From positions 1 through 64,000 of the forward strand of contig JAOASB010000050.1 of the NCBI GenBank assembly GCA_025210375.1: a stretch of 64,000 nt of DNA. The letters run 5' to 3'. Below the pieces are notes generated by a model. That model saw only the letters and a list, made by a program, of their open reading frames with translations, did no database searches and was not told where the DNA came from. Positions 46,363 through 54,820 of the stretch are shown here, one piece after another. This DNA is from Maledivibacter sp. (GTDB lineage Bacteria > Bacillota > Clostridia > Peptostreptococcales > Caminicellaceae). Numbering within the stretch: the first letter of the stretch is position 1; each line of letters begins with the position of its first letter. Position numbers and translations under genes: made by a program.

Positions 46363-46523
46363 GAAAAGAAATTGAAACTCTCTATGGGGATTTTAGTATA
46401 GACTTTAACTTTATACTATGAAAACCCTATATATTTTAATATTTATGATAAAATTATAATTATAGAGTTTATATAGAAGGGGTTAGTATTTTGCTTGAAA
46501 CCTTAAAGAAAAGGGGACTTGAA

Positions 46524-47252
46524 ATGAAGAGTAAAAGAGGTGTATTTATGTTAATACCAACATTACTGCTTTTACATATAGGTGATGTAAAAGCCACATT
46601 GACTGAGCAGCTTGCTGATAAATATGACCTGCAATTAATGGCAGAGGATATTTCTAAAAATGCTATGGATAGCTTTACCCTTGAGCCATTATCCGAGGAA
46701 ATAATTAATAGGATTAATGGCGTATCGTGGAAAAAAGGCGCTCCCGTAGAGTTTGAGGATTTATCCTATGTAAAGGTCAAGTACTGGGGTTTTGATGAAG
46801 AAGAACATATGGGGGAGTTGATTGTACATAAAAAAGTTGCTGAGGAAATCCTAGAAATATTTAAAGAGCTTCATGAAGCTAAATTCCCAATTGAGAAAAT
46901 AAGGCTTATTGATGAATACGATGCCAGTGATGATCTATCAATGGAGGATAATAATACTTCATCATTTTGTTATCGAGAAGTTGCTGGGAAGAAGGGAACT
47001 TTATCAAAACACAGCTATGGTTTAGCTATTGATATTAATCCTGTACAAAACCCTTGTATCACAGGACAAAGAGTATCTCCCATAGAGGGTAAAGAATATA
47101 AGAATAGAAAAAATGTGAGAAAGGGTATGATAGTAAAGGATGATATTTGCTATAAAGCCTTTAAAAAAAGAGGATGGATTTGGGGTGGTGAATGGAAATC
47201 CCTTAAGGATTATCAGCATTTTCAAAAACAAATTGATCTAACTCAACGGTAG
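46524..47252 (+). CDS. M15-family peptidoglycan peptidase
   Basis: An exported zinc peptidase of the VanY/CwlK-like M15 group, 242 residues from ATG 46524. The metal site is visible: KHSYGLAIDINP supplies His and Asp, and the C-terminal GGEWKSLKDYQHFQ supplies the general-base Asp and the last His. The N-terminus (MKSKRGVFMLIPTLLLLHIG) looks like a signal peptide or anchor. An alternative TTG start at 46491 also has a purine-rich site and would add 11 charged residues; I prefer the ATG. It probably cleaves peptide stems of peptidoglycan (L-Ala-D-Glu or D-Ala-D-Ala bonds). It lies upstream of a peptide transporter, possibly part of wall-peptide recovery. Confidence 0.85.
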   Translation: MKSKRGVFMLIPTLLLLHIGDVKATLTEQLADKYDLQLMAEDISKNAMDSFTLEPLSEEIINRINGVSWKKGAPVEFEDLSYVKVKYWGFDEEEHMGELIVHKKVAEEILEIFKELHEAKFPIEKIRLIDEYDASDDLSMEDNNTSSFCYREVAGKKGTLSKHSYGLAIDINPVQNPCITGQRVSPIEGKEYKNRKNVRKGMIVKDDICYKAFKKRGWIWGGEWKSLKDYQHFQKQIDLTQR

Positions 47253-47610
47253 TAGAGTTCATCGCAAAGAGCTTTTATATAGACTGGAAGGATGCTTTAA
47301 AAATTAGTATTAGATTATTTAAAGGCTATAGATCAATAGAAGAATACAGCATAGATTACCTTGGACTTTGGTTTTCTATGTTGTTTTTTTAGTTTTTTGT
47401 ATCATAAAAGACAAATCAGTTCTAAAGCACTTTTTGCAATATTTAAGGCATTATAAGCAATATATATTGTTGATATTTTGAATATAATTAAATTGAATTA
47501 AATTGAACTACGAAATCATATGTTTATGGATTTACACATAATTATTAATAAGTGACCAAGCCTATGGTTACTTAGAATGTACATATAAATTTTAGAGGGG
47601 GATTTTAAAC
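47253..47610. other. Intergenic region before the peptide transporter
   Basis: A/T-rich. A stretch of about 50 sense codons without a start (around 47239-47391) reads like the tail of a coding sequence and could be gene debris. T-rich runs near 47385-47400 may end the upstream transcript. The transporter's leader begins somewhere after 47460. No intact gene seen. Confidence 0.4.
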
Positions 47611-49470
47611 ATGAGTAAAAGGTTTTTAAGTTTATCATTGGCAGTTCTGTTAGTTTTTGTGGGGTTGATGCCCATAGGTGTAGATGCACAGGCTGTAGGG
47701 GATAATAAGCTGAGATTAGGTATAACAGCCTTTCCAACCAATGCAAATCCATGGACTCAATCTAAGCAAGCTGATAATGCACTTCAAGGCAGAGTATATT
47801 CATGGTTAGTTAAAATGAATGATAGAACCTTAGAGATGGAAGGGGATTTGGCAGAAAGCTGGAATGTAAGTAAAGATGGGCTTGTATGGACCATTAGCCT
47901 TAAGGAAAATATTGTATGGCATGACGGAGAAAAATTTGATGCAGATGATGTGATTTTCACGTATCAAACACTATTAGATTCAAAGGATAAGGAAGAGCAG
48001 ACATTTAGACGTAAAAAGGATATATCGGAAGTAGAAAAAATAGAAAAGATCGATGAGTATACAGTGAAAATGACATGTTCTACACCAAAAGCAAATTTTA
48101 CTACAGAACCACTTAATACAGTTAGAATAGTACCAGAGCATATTTGGGGAAAAATGACTCCACAGGAAATGCTAGATTTTACTAATGAAAATCCTATAGG
48201 AACAGGCCCCTTTAAGCTTAAGGGCAACTTTAATCCCCAAGATAATATATTTGAATTAGAAAGAAATGATGAGTATTATGATGGCACTGCAAACATAGAT
48301 GGTATAATCAATATACTTTTTGAAAATAAGGATACTATGTTCCAGGCCTTTAGAAATGGTGATATAGATGTATTTAGTCCATCTAAGACCCAGGTACCTC
48401 AGCTAGAGGGAGAAGAAACCTTTAAAGTAGTGAAGTCTATGGCTCCAAAACTAACACAATTGGGCTTTAACTGCTGGACTGATCCGGAAAATCCAGATAA
48501 GTCACATCCCCTTTCAAATGGTAATCCACTATTACTAAATGCTAATATCCGTAAAGCCTTTGACTATGCCTTAGATAAAGATAAGCTTGTGGATATGGTA
48601 CTTGGGGGAGTAGGAAATGTAGGCTCCACATTAGTACCAACAGCATCTGGAAAATGGCATTTGGATATATCCCACGAATATAGTCCAGAAAAGGCAATAG
48701 AGTTACTAGAAAAACAAGGATTCACTTCATTTTCCACTGAAGAGATAAGTGGTAGAGAGGTTAAGGTTCGTAAAAATGATAAAGGTGAAAAGCTTGTATT
48801 TAGACTAGCCCTATTGAGTAATGGATATGCTTGGCACTATAGGGAAAGTATGCCCTTCATGACTAAGTGGTTAGAGGAAGTAGGTATAGGACTAATCGTT
48901 GAATCAATGGATGGAAGTACCCTTAGTGAGAAACAGCAATTGGAGGGGGATAATGCCTGCGACTTTGATCTATTTATTTGGGGATGGACACCTGGATATG
49001 AGCCAGGATTTATTTTATCTGTTATGACTACAGACCAAATAGGTGGACGCTCAGATTGTATGTACTCTAATTCTAAGTATGATGAGTTATATAAATTACA
49101 ATTAACGCAAGTAAATGAAGAGGAAAGATTAGAGACAATTAATGAATTACAAAAAATGGCTTTAGAAGAAGCTCCATATGTAGCTCTTTACTATCAAGGA
49201 TACTATGAAGCCTTCAGAACTGATAGGTTTGAGGGTTGGGTACAGAGAAATGGAGATGGGACTATATTTAATAACACCAGCTACCTAGAAATCAAATCTA
49301 AAGCTCCAGTACAAAAGGCGGAAGAGCCTAGTGGTGATAATACAGCTAAAGATGCCTCCCCTGAGCAACCACAAGAATCCAAGGGAATACTTTCAAGTCC
49401 AATTTTATGGTTAGTTGTTATAGTAGTTGTTGTTGGTTTTATTATGTTCAATAAGAAAGATAAAAGATAA
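47611..49470 (+). CDS. Peptide ABC transporter substrate-binding protein with C-terminal membrane anchor
   Basis: A 619-residue family 5 (DppA/OppA-like) binding protein. Signal peptide MSKRFLSLSLAVLLVFVGLMPIGVDAQA has no lipobox Cys. The mature part has the family blocks LAESWNVSKDGLVWTISLKENIVWHDGEKFDADDV (split here as LAESWNVS, WTISLKE, WHDGEKFDADDV), GTGPFKL and FDYALDKDKLVD. At the C-terminus a Ser/Pro/Glu-rich linker leads to one membrane helix (PILWLVVIVVVVGFIMF) and a KKDKR tail. So it is held by a C-terminal helix rather than by lipid, unusual for a Gram-positive. Ligand likely an oligopeptide; the operon context gives no more. Confidence 0.92.
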   Translation: MSKRFLSLSLAVLLVFVGLMPIGVDAQAVGDNKLRLGITAFPTNANPWTQSKQADNALQGRVYSWLVKMNDRTLEMEGDLAESWNVSKDGLVWTISLKENIVWHDGEKFDADDVIFTYQTLLDSKDKEEQTFRRKKDISEVEKIEKIDEYTVKMTCSTPKANFTTEPLNTVRIVPEHIWGKMTPQEMLDFTNENPIGTGPFKLKGNFNPQDNIFELERNDEYYDGTANIDGIINILFENKDTMFQAFRNGDIDVFSPSKTQVPQLEGEETFKVVKSMAPKLTQLGFNCWTDPENPDKSHPLSNGNPLLLNANIRKAFDYALDKDKLVDMVLGGVGNVGSTLVPTASGKWHLDISHEYSPEKAIELLEKQGFTSFSTEEISGREVKVRKNDKGEKLVFRLALLSNGYAWHYRESMPFMTKWLEEVGIGLIVESMDGSTLSEKQQLEGDNACDFDLFIWGWTPGYEPGFILSVMTTDQIGGRSDCMYSNSKYDELYKLQLTQVNEEERLETINELQKMALEEAPYVALYYQGYYEAFRTDRFEGWVQRNGDGTIFNNTSYLEIKSKAPVQKAEEPSGDNTAKDASPEQPQESKGILSSPILWLVVIVVVVGFIMFNKKDKR

Positions 49471-49489
49471 AAATAATATATAAGTTTCT

Positions 49490-49522
49490 GTCATATGCCT
49501 TTGCTTTCAAAAGGCATATGAC
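49490..49522 (+). promoter_or_regulatory. Intercistronic hairpin between binding protein and permease genes
   Basis: A perfect 13-bp stem (49490-49502 with 49510-49522) with a seven-base loop and no T tract. Likely protects the binding-protein mRNA and sets unequal expression along the operon. Confidence 0.65.
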
Positions 49523-49611
49523 AAAAAGATTGTTGCAATGGAGTCTATATAAAAAGAAGAGAAAATAGGTTCTTGATGATTTACTCACATAGTAAACGTG
49601 GAGGAATATAA

Positions 49612-50583
49612 ATGAATCTGAGATATTTTATAAAAAAGCTAGTTCAAAGCTTAGTAACCATATGGATTGTATTAACCATAAGCTTCATATTGTTTAGAGC
49701 TATGCCCGGTGATCCTGTAAGCATGTTTGTAAAATCCGATGGTCTAGATCCCGAGGTCGCAAGGGCAATTGTTAAACAATATGGGCTGAATTTACCATTA
49801 CATAAGCAGTATTTAGTATATATTAAAGATATGCTGGGAGGAAATTTTGGTCAATCATTTTCCTTTAAAAAACCCGTACTTGGCGTAATAGGTCAAAGGT
49901 TACCCAATACGATTATTTTAGCATTAGCGGCACAAATTCTTGCAATGGTATTCGGTATATTGTTAGGTACCATAGCTGCTGCTAAAAGGGGAAAGAAAAT
50001 AGACGTAATTTTGTTGGGAAGTGCGCTTTTCATATATGCTATACCAGCTTTCTGGTTAGGTATTATATTATTGTCTTACTTTGGAGTAAAGCTAGGAGCA
50101 GTACCTCTTTTTGGAATGCTCACACCGGGACTTAATCATGCTTCAAAGGCTGCATATTATAAAGATGTCGCCCATCATATAATACTTCCTGCTATAACCT
50201 TTGGGTTAGCCATAACAGGAAGGTACGCAATGATCATGAGAGGATCATTATTAGACATATTCACAGAGGATTATATTACCACTGCTAGAGCAAAGGGCTT
50301 TGATAGAAAATACATTATAAAGAAGCATGCTCTTCCTAATGCCATGCTTCCAATGGTAACGGTGATTGCAATCAGTTTGGGTTTTGTGGTTGCAGGGGCT
50401 ATACAAGTGGAAACTGTATTTTCATGGCCAGGTGTTGGGACATTGACAATAAAAGCACTTCAAATGAGGGATTATCCTTTGTTACAAGGTGTATTCCTAA
50501 TTATTAGTTTTTGTGTTGTCACGGCTAATTTCATTGCTGATATTGTTTACATGTATATTGATCCTAGAATTAAATACGAATAA
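49612..50583 (+). CDS. Peptide ABC transporter permease (OppB/DppB-like)
   Basis: A 323-residue permease with six spans. The N-terminus YFIKKLVQSLVTIWIVLTISFILFRAMPGDP is the classic DppB/OppB start, and the EAA loop (TTARAKGFDRKYIIKKHALPNAMLP) is conserved. It forms the channel with OppC, encoded 12 bp downstream. GTGGAGGAAT ribosome site. Confidence 0.95.
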   Translation: MNLRYFIKKLVQSLVTIWIVLTISFILFRAMPGDPVSMFVKSDGLDPEVARAIVKQYGLNLPLHKQYLVYIKDMLGGNFGQSFSFKKPVLGVIGQRLPNTIILALAAQILAMVFGILLGTIAAAKRGKKIDVILLGSALFIYAIPAFWLGIILLSYFGVKLGAVPLFGMLTPGLNHASKAAYYKDVAHHIILPAITFGLAITGRYAMIMRGSLLDIFTEDYITTARAKGFDRKYIIKKHALPNAMLPMVTVIAISLGFVVAGAIQVETVFSWPGVGTLTIKALQMRDYPLLQGVFLIISFCVVTANFIADIVYMYIDPRIKYE

Positions 50584-50595
50584 GGGGTTAGTTCT

Positions 50596-51471
50596 ATGGG
50601 TAGAAATAAAGTTGATGTAAAATTAAAAAATTTCAAAGGCTTTTTAAAGGTATTTTTTGCTAATAGAATCGGGTTAGTTGGATTTATAATGTTGACTTCT
50701 TTTGTTGCTGTAGCATTTATTGGTCCTATTTTATATCCCTATGATATTACTGATGTAGCTAAGGGTGATATGCTTGCAAAGCCTAGCAAGGAATTTTTCT
50801 TGGGAACTGATCAGCTAGGTAGGGATTTATTTGGGGCATTGATAAATGGAGCAAAAATATCATTGATAGTTGGTTTTACCGGGGCAGCTATCTCGGTTTC
50901 CATTGGAACCTTAGTAGGTTTATGGTCAGGATATATAGGGGGAAAGGTTGATAGTATACTGATGCGTCTTACTGATGGCATGATGGTGCTTCCAGCTTTG
51001 CCACTCATAATGGTGTTAGCAGCATTATTGGGAACTAGTATCAGGAATATTATACTAGTTATTGGACTGACGGGGTGGACGGGTACGGCTAGATTAGTAC
51101 GTTCACAAACCCTTTCCTTTAAAAAAAGACAATTTATTGAAAGGGCGAAATGTATAGGAGCAAGTAATGTATATATAATGATAAAGCACATTTTGCCAAA
51201 TGTATTTCCCGTTATTTTTGCTAACACCATACTAGTTACATCTGGGGCCATTCTAAGGGAAGCAACCTTGAGCTTTTTAGGCTTTGGAGATCCTTTAGCC
51301 GTTAGCTGGGGTCAAATTCTGAATGGAGCATTTACAAATGGGGCGGTGAGTATAGGGGCTTGGTGGTACTATGCACCTCCAGGAATCTGTATTATTTTAC
51401 TTGTACTTAGTTTTACATTCTTAGGATATTCCTTTGATGAAATACTCAATCCTAAGCTAAGGGAGAGATAG
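50596..51471 (+). CDS. Peptide ABC transporter permease (OppC/DppC-like)
   Basis: A 291-residue permease. It has the N-terminal OppC segment (FFANRIGLVGFIMLTSFVAVAFIGP), the periplasmic LGTDQLGRDLF motif, and the EAA loop (FIERAKCIGASNVYIMIKHILPNVFP). The C-terminal GFGDPLAVSWGQIL and LLVLSFTFLGYSFDEILNPKLRER are standard. Only 5 bp to the ATPase gene. Confidence 0.95.
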   Translation: MGRNKVDVKLKNFKGFLKVFFANRIGLVGFIMLTSFVAVAFIGPILYPYDITDVAKGDMLAKPSKEFFLGTDQLGRDLFGALINGAKISLIVGFTGAAISVSIGTLVGLWSGYIGGKVDSILMRLTDGMMVLPALPLIMVLAALLGTSIRNIILVIGLTGWTGTARLVRSQTLSFKKRQFIERAKCIGASNVYIMIKHILPNVFPVIFANTILVTSGAILREATLSFLGFGDPLAVSWGQILNGAFTNGAVSIGAWWYYAPPGICIILLVLSFTFLGYSFDEILNPKLRER

Positions 51472-51476
51472 TAGCT

Positions 51477-52448
51477 ATGGAAAATAAAAACATACTAAGG
51501 GTAGAAGATTTAAGTGTATTCTTTAAAATAAATGAAGGGGTAGTAAGAGCTGTTGAAAATGTGAGCTTTGAACTTAAGGATGGTGAGTCCATAGGCCTCA
51601 TTGGAGAATCGGGATGTGGGAAGACAACAACTGCACTATCCATAATGGGAATGCTGCCAAGTAATGGATATGTAAATGAAGGAAATATCTTTTTTGAAGG
51701 AGAAAATGTAATAAAAAATGATGAAATCCAGTGGCAAAAATATAGATGGGATAAAATAGCCATGATTTTTCAAGGTGCGATGAATTCACTAAATCCTGTT
51801 ATGAAGATAAGTGATCAAATAGGTGAAGCGATAAAGCTTCATCAGCCTAATGTAACAAAGGAAGCTGTAGAAAAAAGGGTAATAGAGCTTTTTAAATTAG
51901 TTGGACTAGATGAAAAGAGAATCAATTATTATCCCCATGAGTTTAGTGGAGGAATGAAACAACGTGTAATGATTGCCATGGCTTTAGCTTGTAATCCAAG
52001 GCTTATCATAGGAGATGAGCCCACAACGGCATTAGATGTTATGGTTCAAGCACAGATTATAGATCTAATAAATGACCTAAGAAGCAAATTAAGCATGAGC
52101 ATGATTATTATAACCCACGATTTATCCATAATCTCGGAAATATGTGACAAGGTAGCAGTTATGTATGCTGGAAATATAGTTGAAGTTGGCTGTATTGAAG
52201 ATATAATTGAAAACTGTAGGCATCCATATACCCAGAAGCTTATTAAAGCTTTTCCTAATATATATGGTGATAAAAAGATGGTTGAGTCAATACCTGGAGT
52301 TCCACCTAATTTATTAGCTCCTCCCAAGGGATGCAGATTTCATCCAAGATGTCATAAATGCATGGACATTTGTAAAACCACCGTTCCTAGGTATACTGTT
52401 TTGGGAGATGGACACCTTGTAGCATGTCATGTAGTAAAGGGGGAATAG
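51477..52448 (+). CDS. Peptide ABC transporter ATP-binding protein (OppD/DppD-like)
   Basis: A 323-residue ABC ATPase. Walker A GESGCGKTT, Q-loop MIFQGAMNSLNP, signature FSGGMKQR, Walker B LIIGDEPTTALD, switch His in THDLS. The C-terminal oligopeptide-transporter extension holds the Cys cluster (CRFHPRCHKCMDIC) that binds an iron-sulfur cluster or zinc in this subfamily. It works as a heterodimer with the next gene's product; the two genes are six bases apart. Confidence 0.95.
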   Translation: MENKNILRVEDLSVFFKINEGVVRAVENVSFELKDGESIGLIGESGCGKTTTALSIMGMLPSNGYVNEGNIFFEGENVIKNDEIQWQKYRWDKIAMIFQGAMNSLNPVMKISDQIGEAIKLHQPNVTKEAVEKRVIELFKLVGLDEKRINYYPHEFSGGMKQRVMIAMALACNPRLIIGDEPTTALDVMVQAQIIDLINDLRSKLSMSMIIITHDLSIISEICDKVAVMYAGNIVEVGCIEDIIENCRHPYTQKLIKAFPNIYGDKKMVESIPGVPPNLLAPPKGCRFHPRCHKCMDICKTTVPRYTVLGDGHLVACHVVKGE

Positions 52449-52453
52449 TAGGG

Positions 52454-53455
52454 ATGGGGAGTAATGCTGTAGTTAAAGTCAATGATTTAAGTGTATACTT
52501 TGATGTTAGAGAAGGGTTTTTTAAGGATTTATTAAAAAAAGATAAAAAAGTAGTAAAGGCTGTTGATAGAATAGACCTTTCCATAGATAAAGGGGAGATT
52601 GTTTCCCTTGTTGGAGAAAGTGGAAGTGGCAAAACTACTACAGGACGGGCTATATTAAATTTGGTACACCATAATACAGGGGAGATAAAATTTAATGGGG
52701 AATCCTTTAATTGTAAAGATAAGAAATGGATGAAGAATTTTAGAAAAAGGGCACAAATGATTTTTCAAGATCCATATCAATCCTTAAATCCGAAATTTAT
52801 GATAGTAGACATAGTAGCTGAGCCCCTTAGATTTATAGAAAAAAATCTATGGGAGGATGAGATAGAAAGAAGAGTTATAGAGGCTTTGGAATTTGCGGGA
52901 TTAAAGCCTGGAAAGGATTATTTATATAGATATCCCCATGAGCTTAGTGGGGGGCAAAGGCAGAGGGTGGCTATAGCAGCTGTATTTATTATTTCACCGG
53001 ACTTTATAGTTGCCGATGAGCCTGTATCTATGTTAGATGCTTCTGTAAGGGCGGATATAGTGAAATTGATGTTTGAAATGAAAGAGGAAAAAGGAACATC
53101 TTACCTATTTATTACCCATGATTTAGCTTTAGCATGGTTAGTTTCCGATAGGATAGCCATTATGTATCTAGGCAAGATAGTTGAAATAGGCCCTAGCGAA
53201 ATAATATCAGGTAATTGTATCCATCCATATTCTCAAGCCCTTATTAGTGTATTAGCCAATATAGATATTAGAAAAAAAAGAAAGAAAATTGTTCTGAGGG
53301 GAGAAACACCTTCACCTACAGATATACCTCGGGGATGCAGATTCCATACAAGATGCCCCATAGCAAAGGAAAAGTGTAGAAAGGAAGAACCACAACTGGT
53401 GGAGAGGGGAAAAAATCACTTTGTAGCATGTCATTTTAATGAGAAATTAATATAA
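52454..53455 (+). CDS. Peptide ABC transporter ATP-binding protein (OppF/DppF-like)
   Basis: A 333-residue ABC ATPase: Walker A GESGSGKTT, Q-loop MIFQDPYQSLNP, signature LSGGQRQR, Walker B FIVADEPVSMLD, THDLA switch, and C-terminal CRFHTRCPIAKEKC cluster. ATG 52454 is chosen with AAAGGGGG upstream; an in-frame ATG at 52424 would overlap the previous gene by 25 bp and has no better site. It completes an A-B-C-D-F peptide transporter operon. Confidence 0.95.
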   Translation: MGSNAVVKVNDLSVYFDVREGFFKDLLKKDKKVVKAVDRIDLSIDKGEIVSLVGESGSGKTTTGRAILNLVHHNTGEIKFNGESFNCKDKKWMKNFRKRAQMIFQDPYQSLNPKFMIVDIVAEPLRFIEKNLWEDEIERRVIEALEFAGLKPGKDYLYRYPHELSGGQRQRVAIAAVFIISPDFIVADEPVSMLDASVRADIVKLMFEMKEEKGTSYLFITHDLALAWLVSDRIAIMYLGKIVEIGPSEIISGNCIHPYSQALISVLANIDIRKKRKKIVLRGETPSPTDIPRGCRFHTRCPIAKEKCRKEEPQLVERGKNHFVACHFNEKLI

Positions 53456-53541
53456 AAAGATTAAAAGCTGAAAGCTAATAGGGAGTCTAGGGGGTAAAGG
53501 GTAAATCGCTTTTGCTATTGAAAATACAAAGGAGTTAGATT

Positions 53542-54600
53542 ATGTTTATTAAGGAAAGAATAACTTATTTTGAAGAATATTTAAGGGATCTCGTATATGA
53601 TAAAGGAGTTTTTCCCGGTGCTGTTTTTGGACTTGTAGCTCCCGAAGACAAATATATTGGCTTTGTTGGAGAAAAACAGAAATATCCTAATAGTGAGGCC
53701 ATGACCCAGAATACCATATTTGATCTAGCATCCCTTACAAAAGTAATAGCAACTACATCTGCCATAATGATATTGCTTGAAGATGGAAAATTAAAAATGA
53801 ATACAAAAATAAAAGATATCCTTAGTGGTTTTAAGTACGACCATTTAACTATTGAGCATCTTATGCTCCATACGGCTGGATATTCTGCTGAGCCAGTCTA
53901 TAAAGGTTGTAAAAACAAAAAGGAATTGATGGAGATATTATATGGTTGTACTATTGATGAAGAAAAATTTGAAAAGAAAGTTATGTATTCTGATATTGGG
54001 TTTTTATTCTTAGGGCTCATTATTGAGGAGATTACAGGAGACTTTGAAGTCTTTCTAAAAGAAAGATTATTTAAGCCACTTAGAATGGAAAATACATTTT
54101 TTAACCCTTCCAAGGATATGGTCTCAAAAATTGCTCCCACTGAGTACTGTACATTGAGGAATACAATTGTTAGAGGAGAAGTTCATGATGAAAAAGCCTA
54201 TTTGTTTGAAGGTGTAGCAGGACATGCTGGATTATTTTCTACCGTAGAAGATCTTTCAAACTTTGCGATGATGGTTTTAAAGGATGGAATGTTTGAGGAT
54301 AAGCAAATATTTAGTAGGAATACAATTGATTTAATATGCACACCTAAAACAAAAAATCTTAATCTTAATAGAACATATGGGTGGGCTATGAAGGATAGTG
54401 AAAACTCCGTCGGGGAACTGGCTAGTGATATGGCTATATATCATACAGGGTTTACGGGGACATCCATTTTAATAGATAGATATTATGGCAAAGCATTCAT
54501 TTTATTATCAAATGTTAATCATCCATCTAGGGTGAATAATGAAAAATTGGTGAATAGAAGAAAGCTAATTAATAATATTGCCATGACTTGTATGCGTTAA
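53542..54600 (+). CDS. Serine hydrolase of the beta-lactamase/class C fold
   Basis: A 352-residue cytoplasmic-looking member of the beta-lactamase (PF00144-type) family: SxxK motif SLTK with Ser64 and Lys67, the second motif YSDIG (tyrosine), and the third motif HTG in YHTGFTGTS. No signal peptide. Such proteins act as esterases, D-aminopeptidases or muropeptide-related hydrolases; the specific reaction cannot be read from sequence. Placed 86 bp after the peptide transporter, it may process an imported peptide such as a wall-derived one. Ribosome site AAAGGAG. Confidence 0.88.
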   Translation: MFIKERITYFEEYLRDLVYDKGVFPGAVFGLVAPEDKYIGFVGEKQKYPNSEAMTQNTIFDLASLTKVIATTSAIMILLEDGKLKMNTKIKDILSGFKYDHLTIEHLMLHTAGYSAEPVYKGCKNKKELMEILYGCTIDEEKFEKKVMYSDIGFLFLGLIIEEITGDFEVFLKERLFKPLRMENTFFNPSKDMVSKIAPTEYCTLRNTIVRGEVHDEKAYLFEGVAGHAGLFSTVEDLSNFAMMVLKDGMFEDKQIFSRNTIDLICTPKTKNLNLNRTYGWAMKDSENSVGELASDMAIYHTGFTGTSILIDRYYGKAFILLSNVNHPSRVNNEKLVNRRKLINNIAMTCMR

Positions 54601-54629
54601 AATAAGTGCTTTTGACTTGCAACTAAAAA

Positions 54630-54645
54630 AGCGTCGTCAGACGCT
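54630..54645. terminator. Terminator hairpin, left duplicate
   Basis: AGCGTCGTCAGACGCT, identical to 54798-54813. It is preceded by six A residues, so it can still end minus-strand (dapL-side) transcripts; on the plus strand the T tract has been displaced by the inserted element. Confidence 0.8.
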
Positions 54646-54797
54646 CAGCTTGTTGACAAAGTCAACTAGATGGCAGGCTGTCTAAAAAACTGAAGTTCGA
54701 GGCGTGGTGAAAGCGAGAGACCGCAGTGTATATAGACATACGTAAGGGTTCTTGCTTGAAGCAACAACGAAGAAATTCGGGTTTGTTAGGCAGCCTT
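54646..54797 (+). mobile_element. 152-bp terminator-associated element, copy 1
   Basis: Non-coding insert of exactly 152 bp lying between two identical terminator hairpins. It begins with a palindrome GTTGAC-AAA-GTCAAC (54652-54666) and contains a body bounded by AGGCTGTCTAA and TTAGGCAGCCT inverted repeats. It matches, over its full length, the reverse complement of 59541-59692, also 152 bp. No transposase; it must be mobilised in trans if active. Confidence 0.75.
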
Positions 54798-54813
54798 AGC
54801 GTCGTCAGACGCT
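54798..54813. terminator. Terminator hairpin, right duplicate
   Basis: Same 16-bp hairpin as at 54630, here followed by TTTTATCT, so it serves plus-strand transcripts from the serine-hydrolase side. It lies seven bases from the end of dapL. Confidence 0.85.
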
Positions 54814-54820
54814 TTTATCT

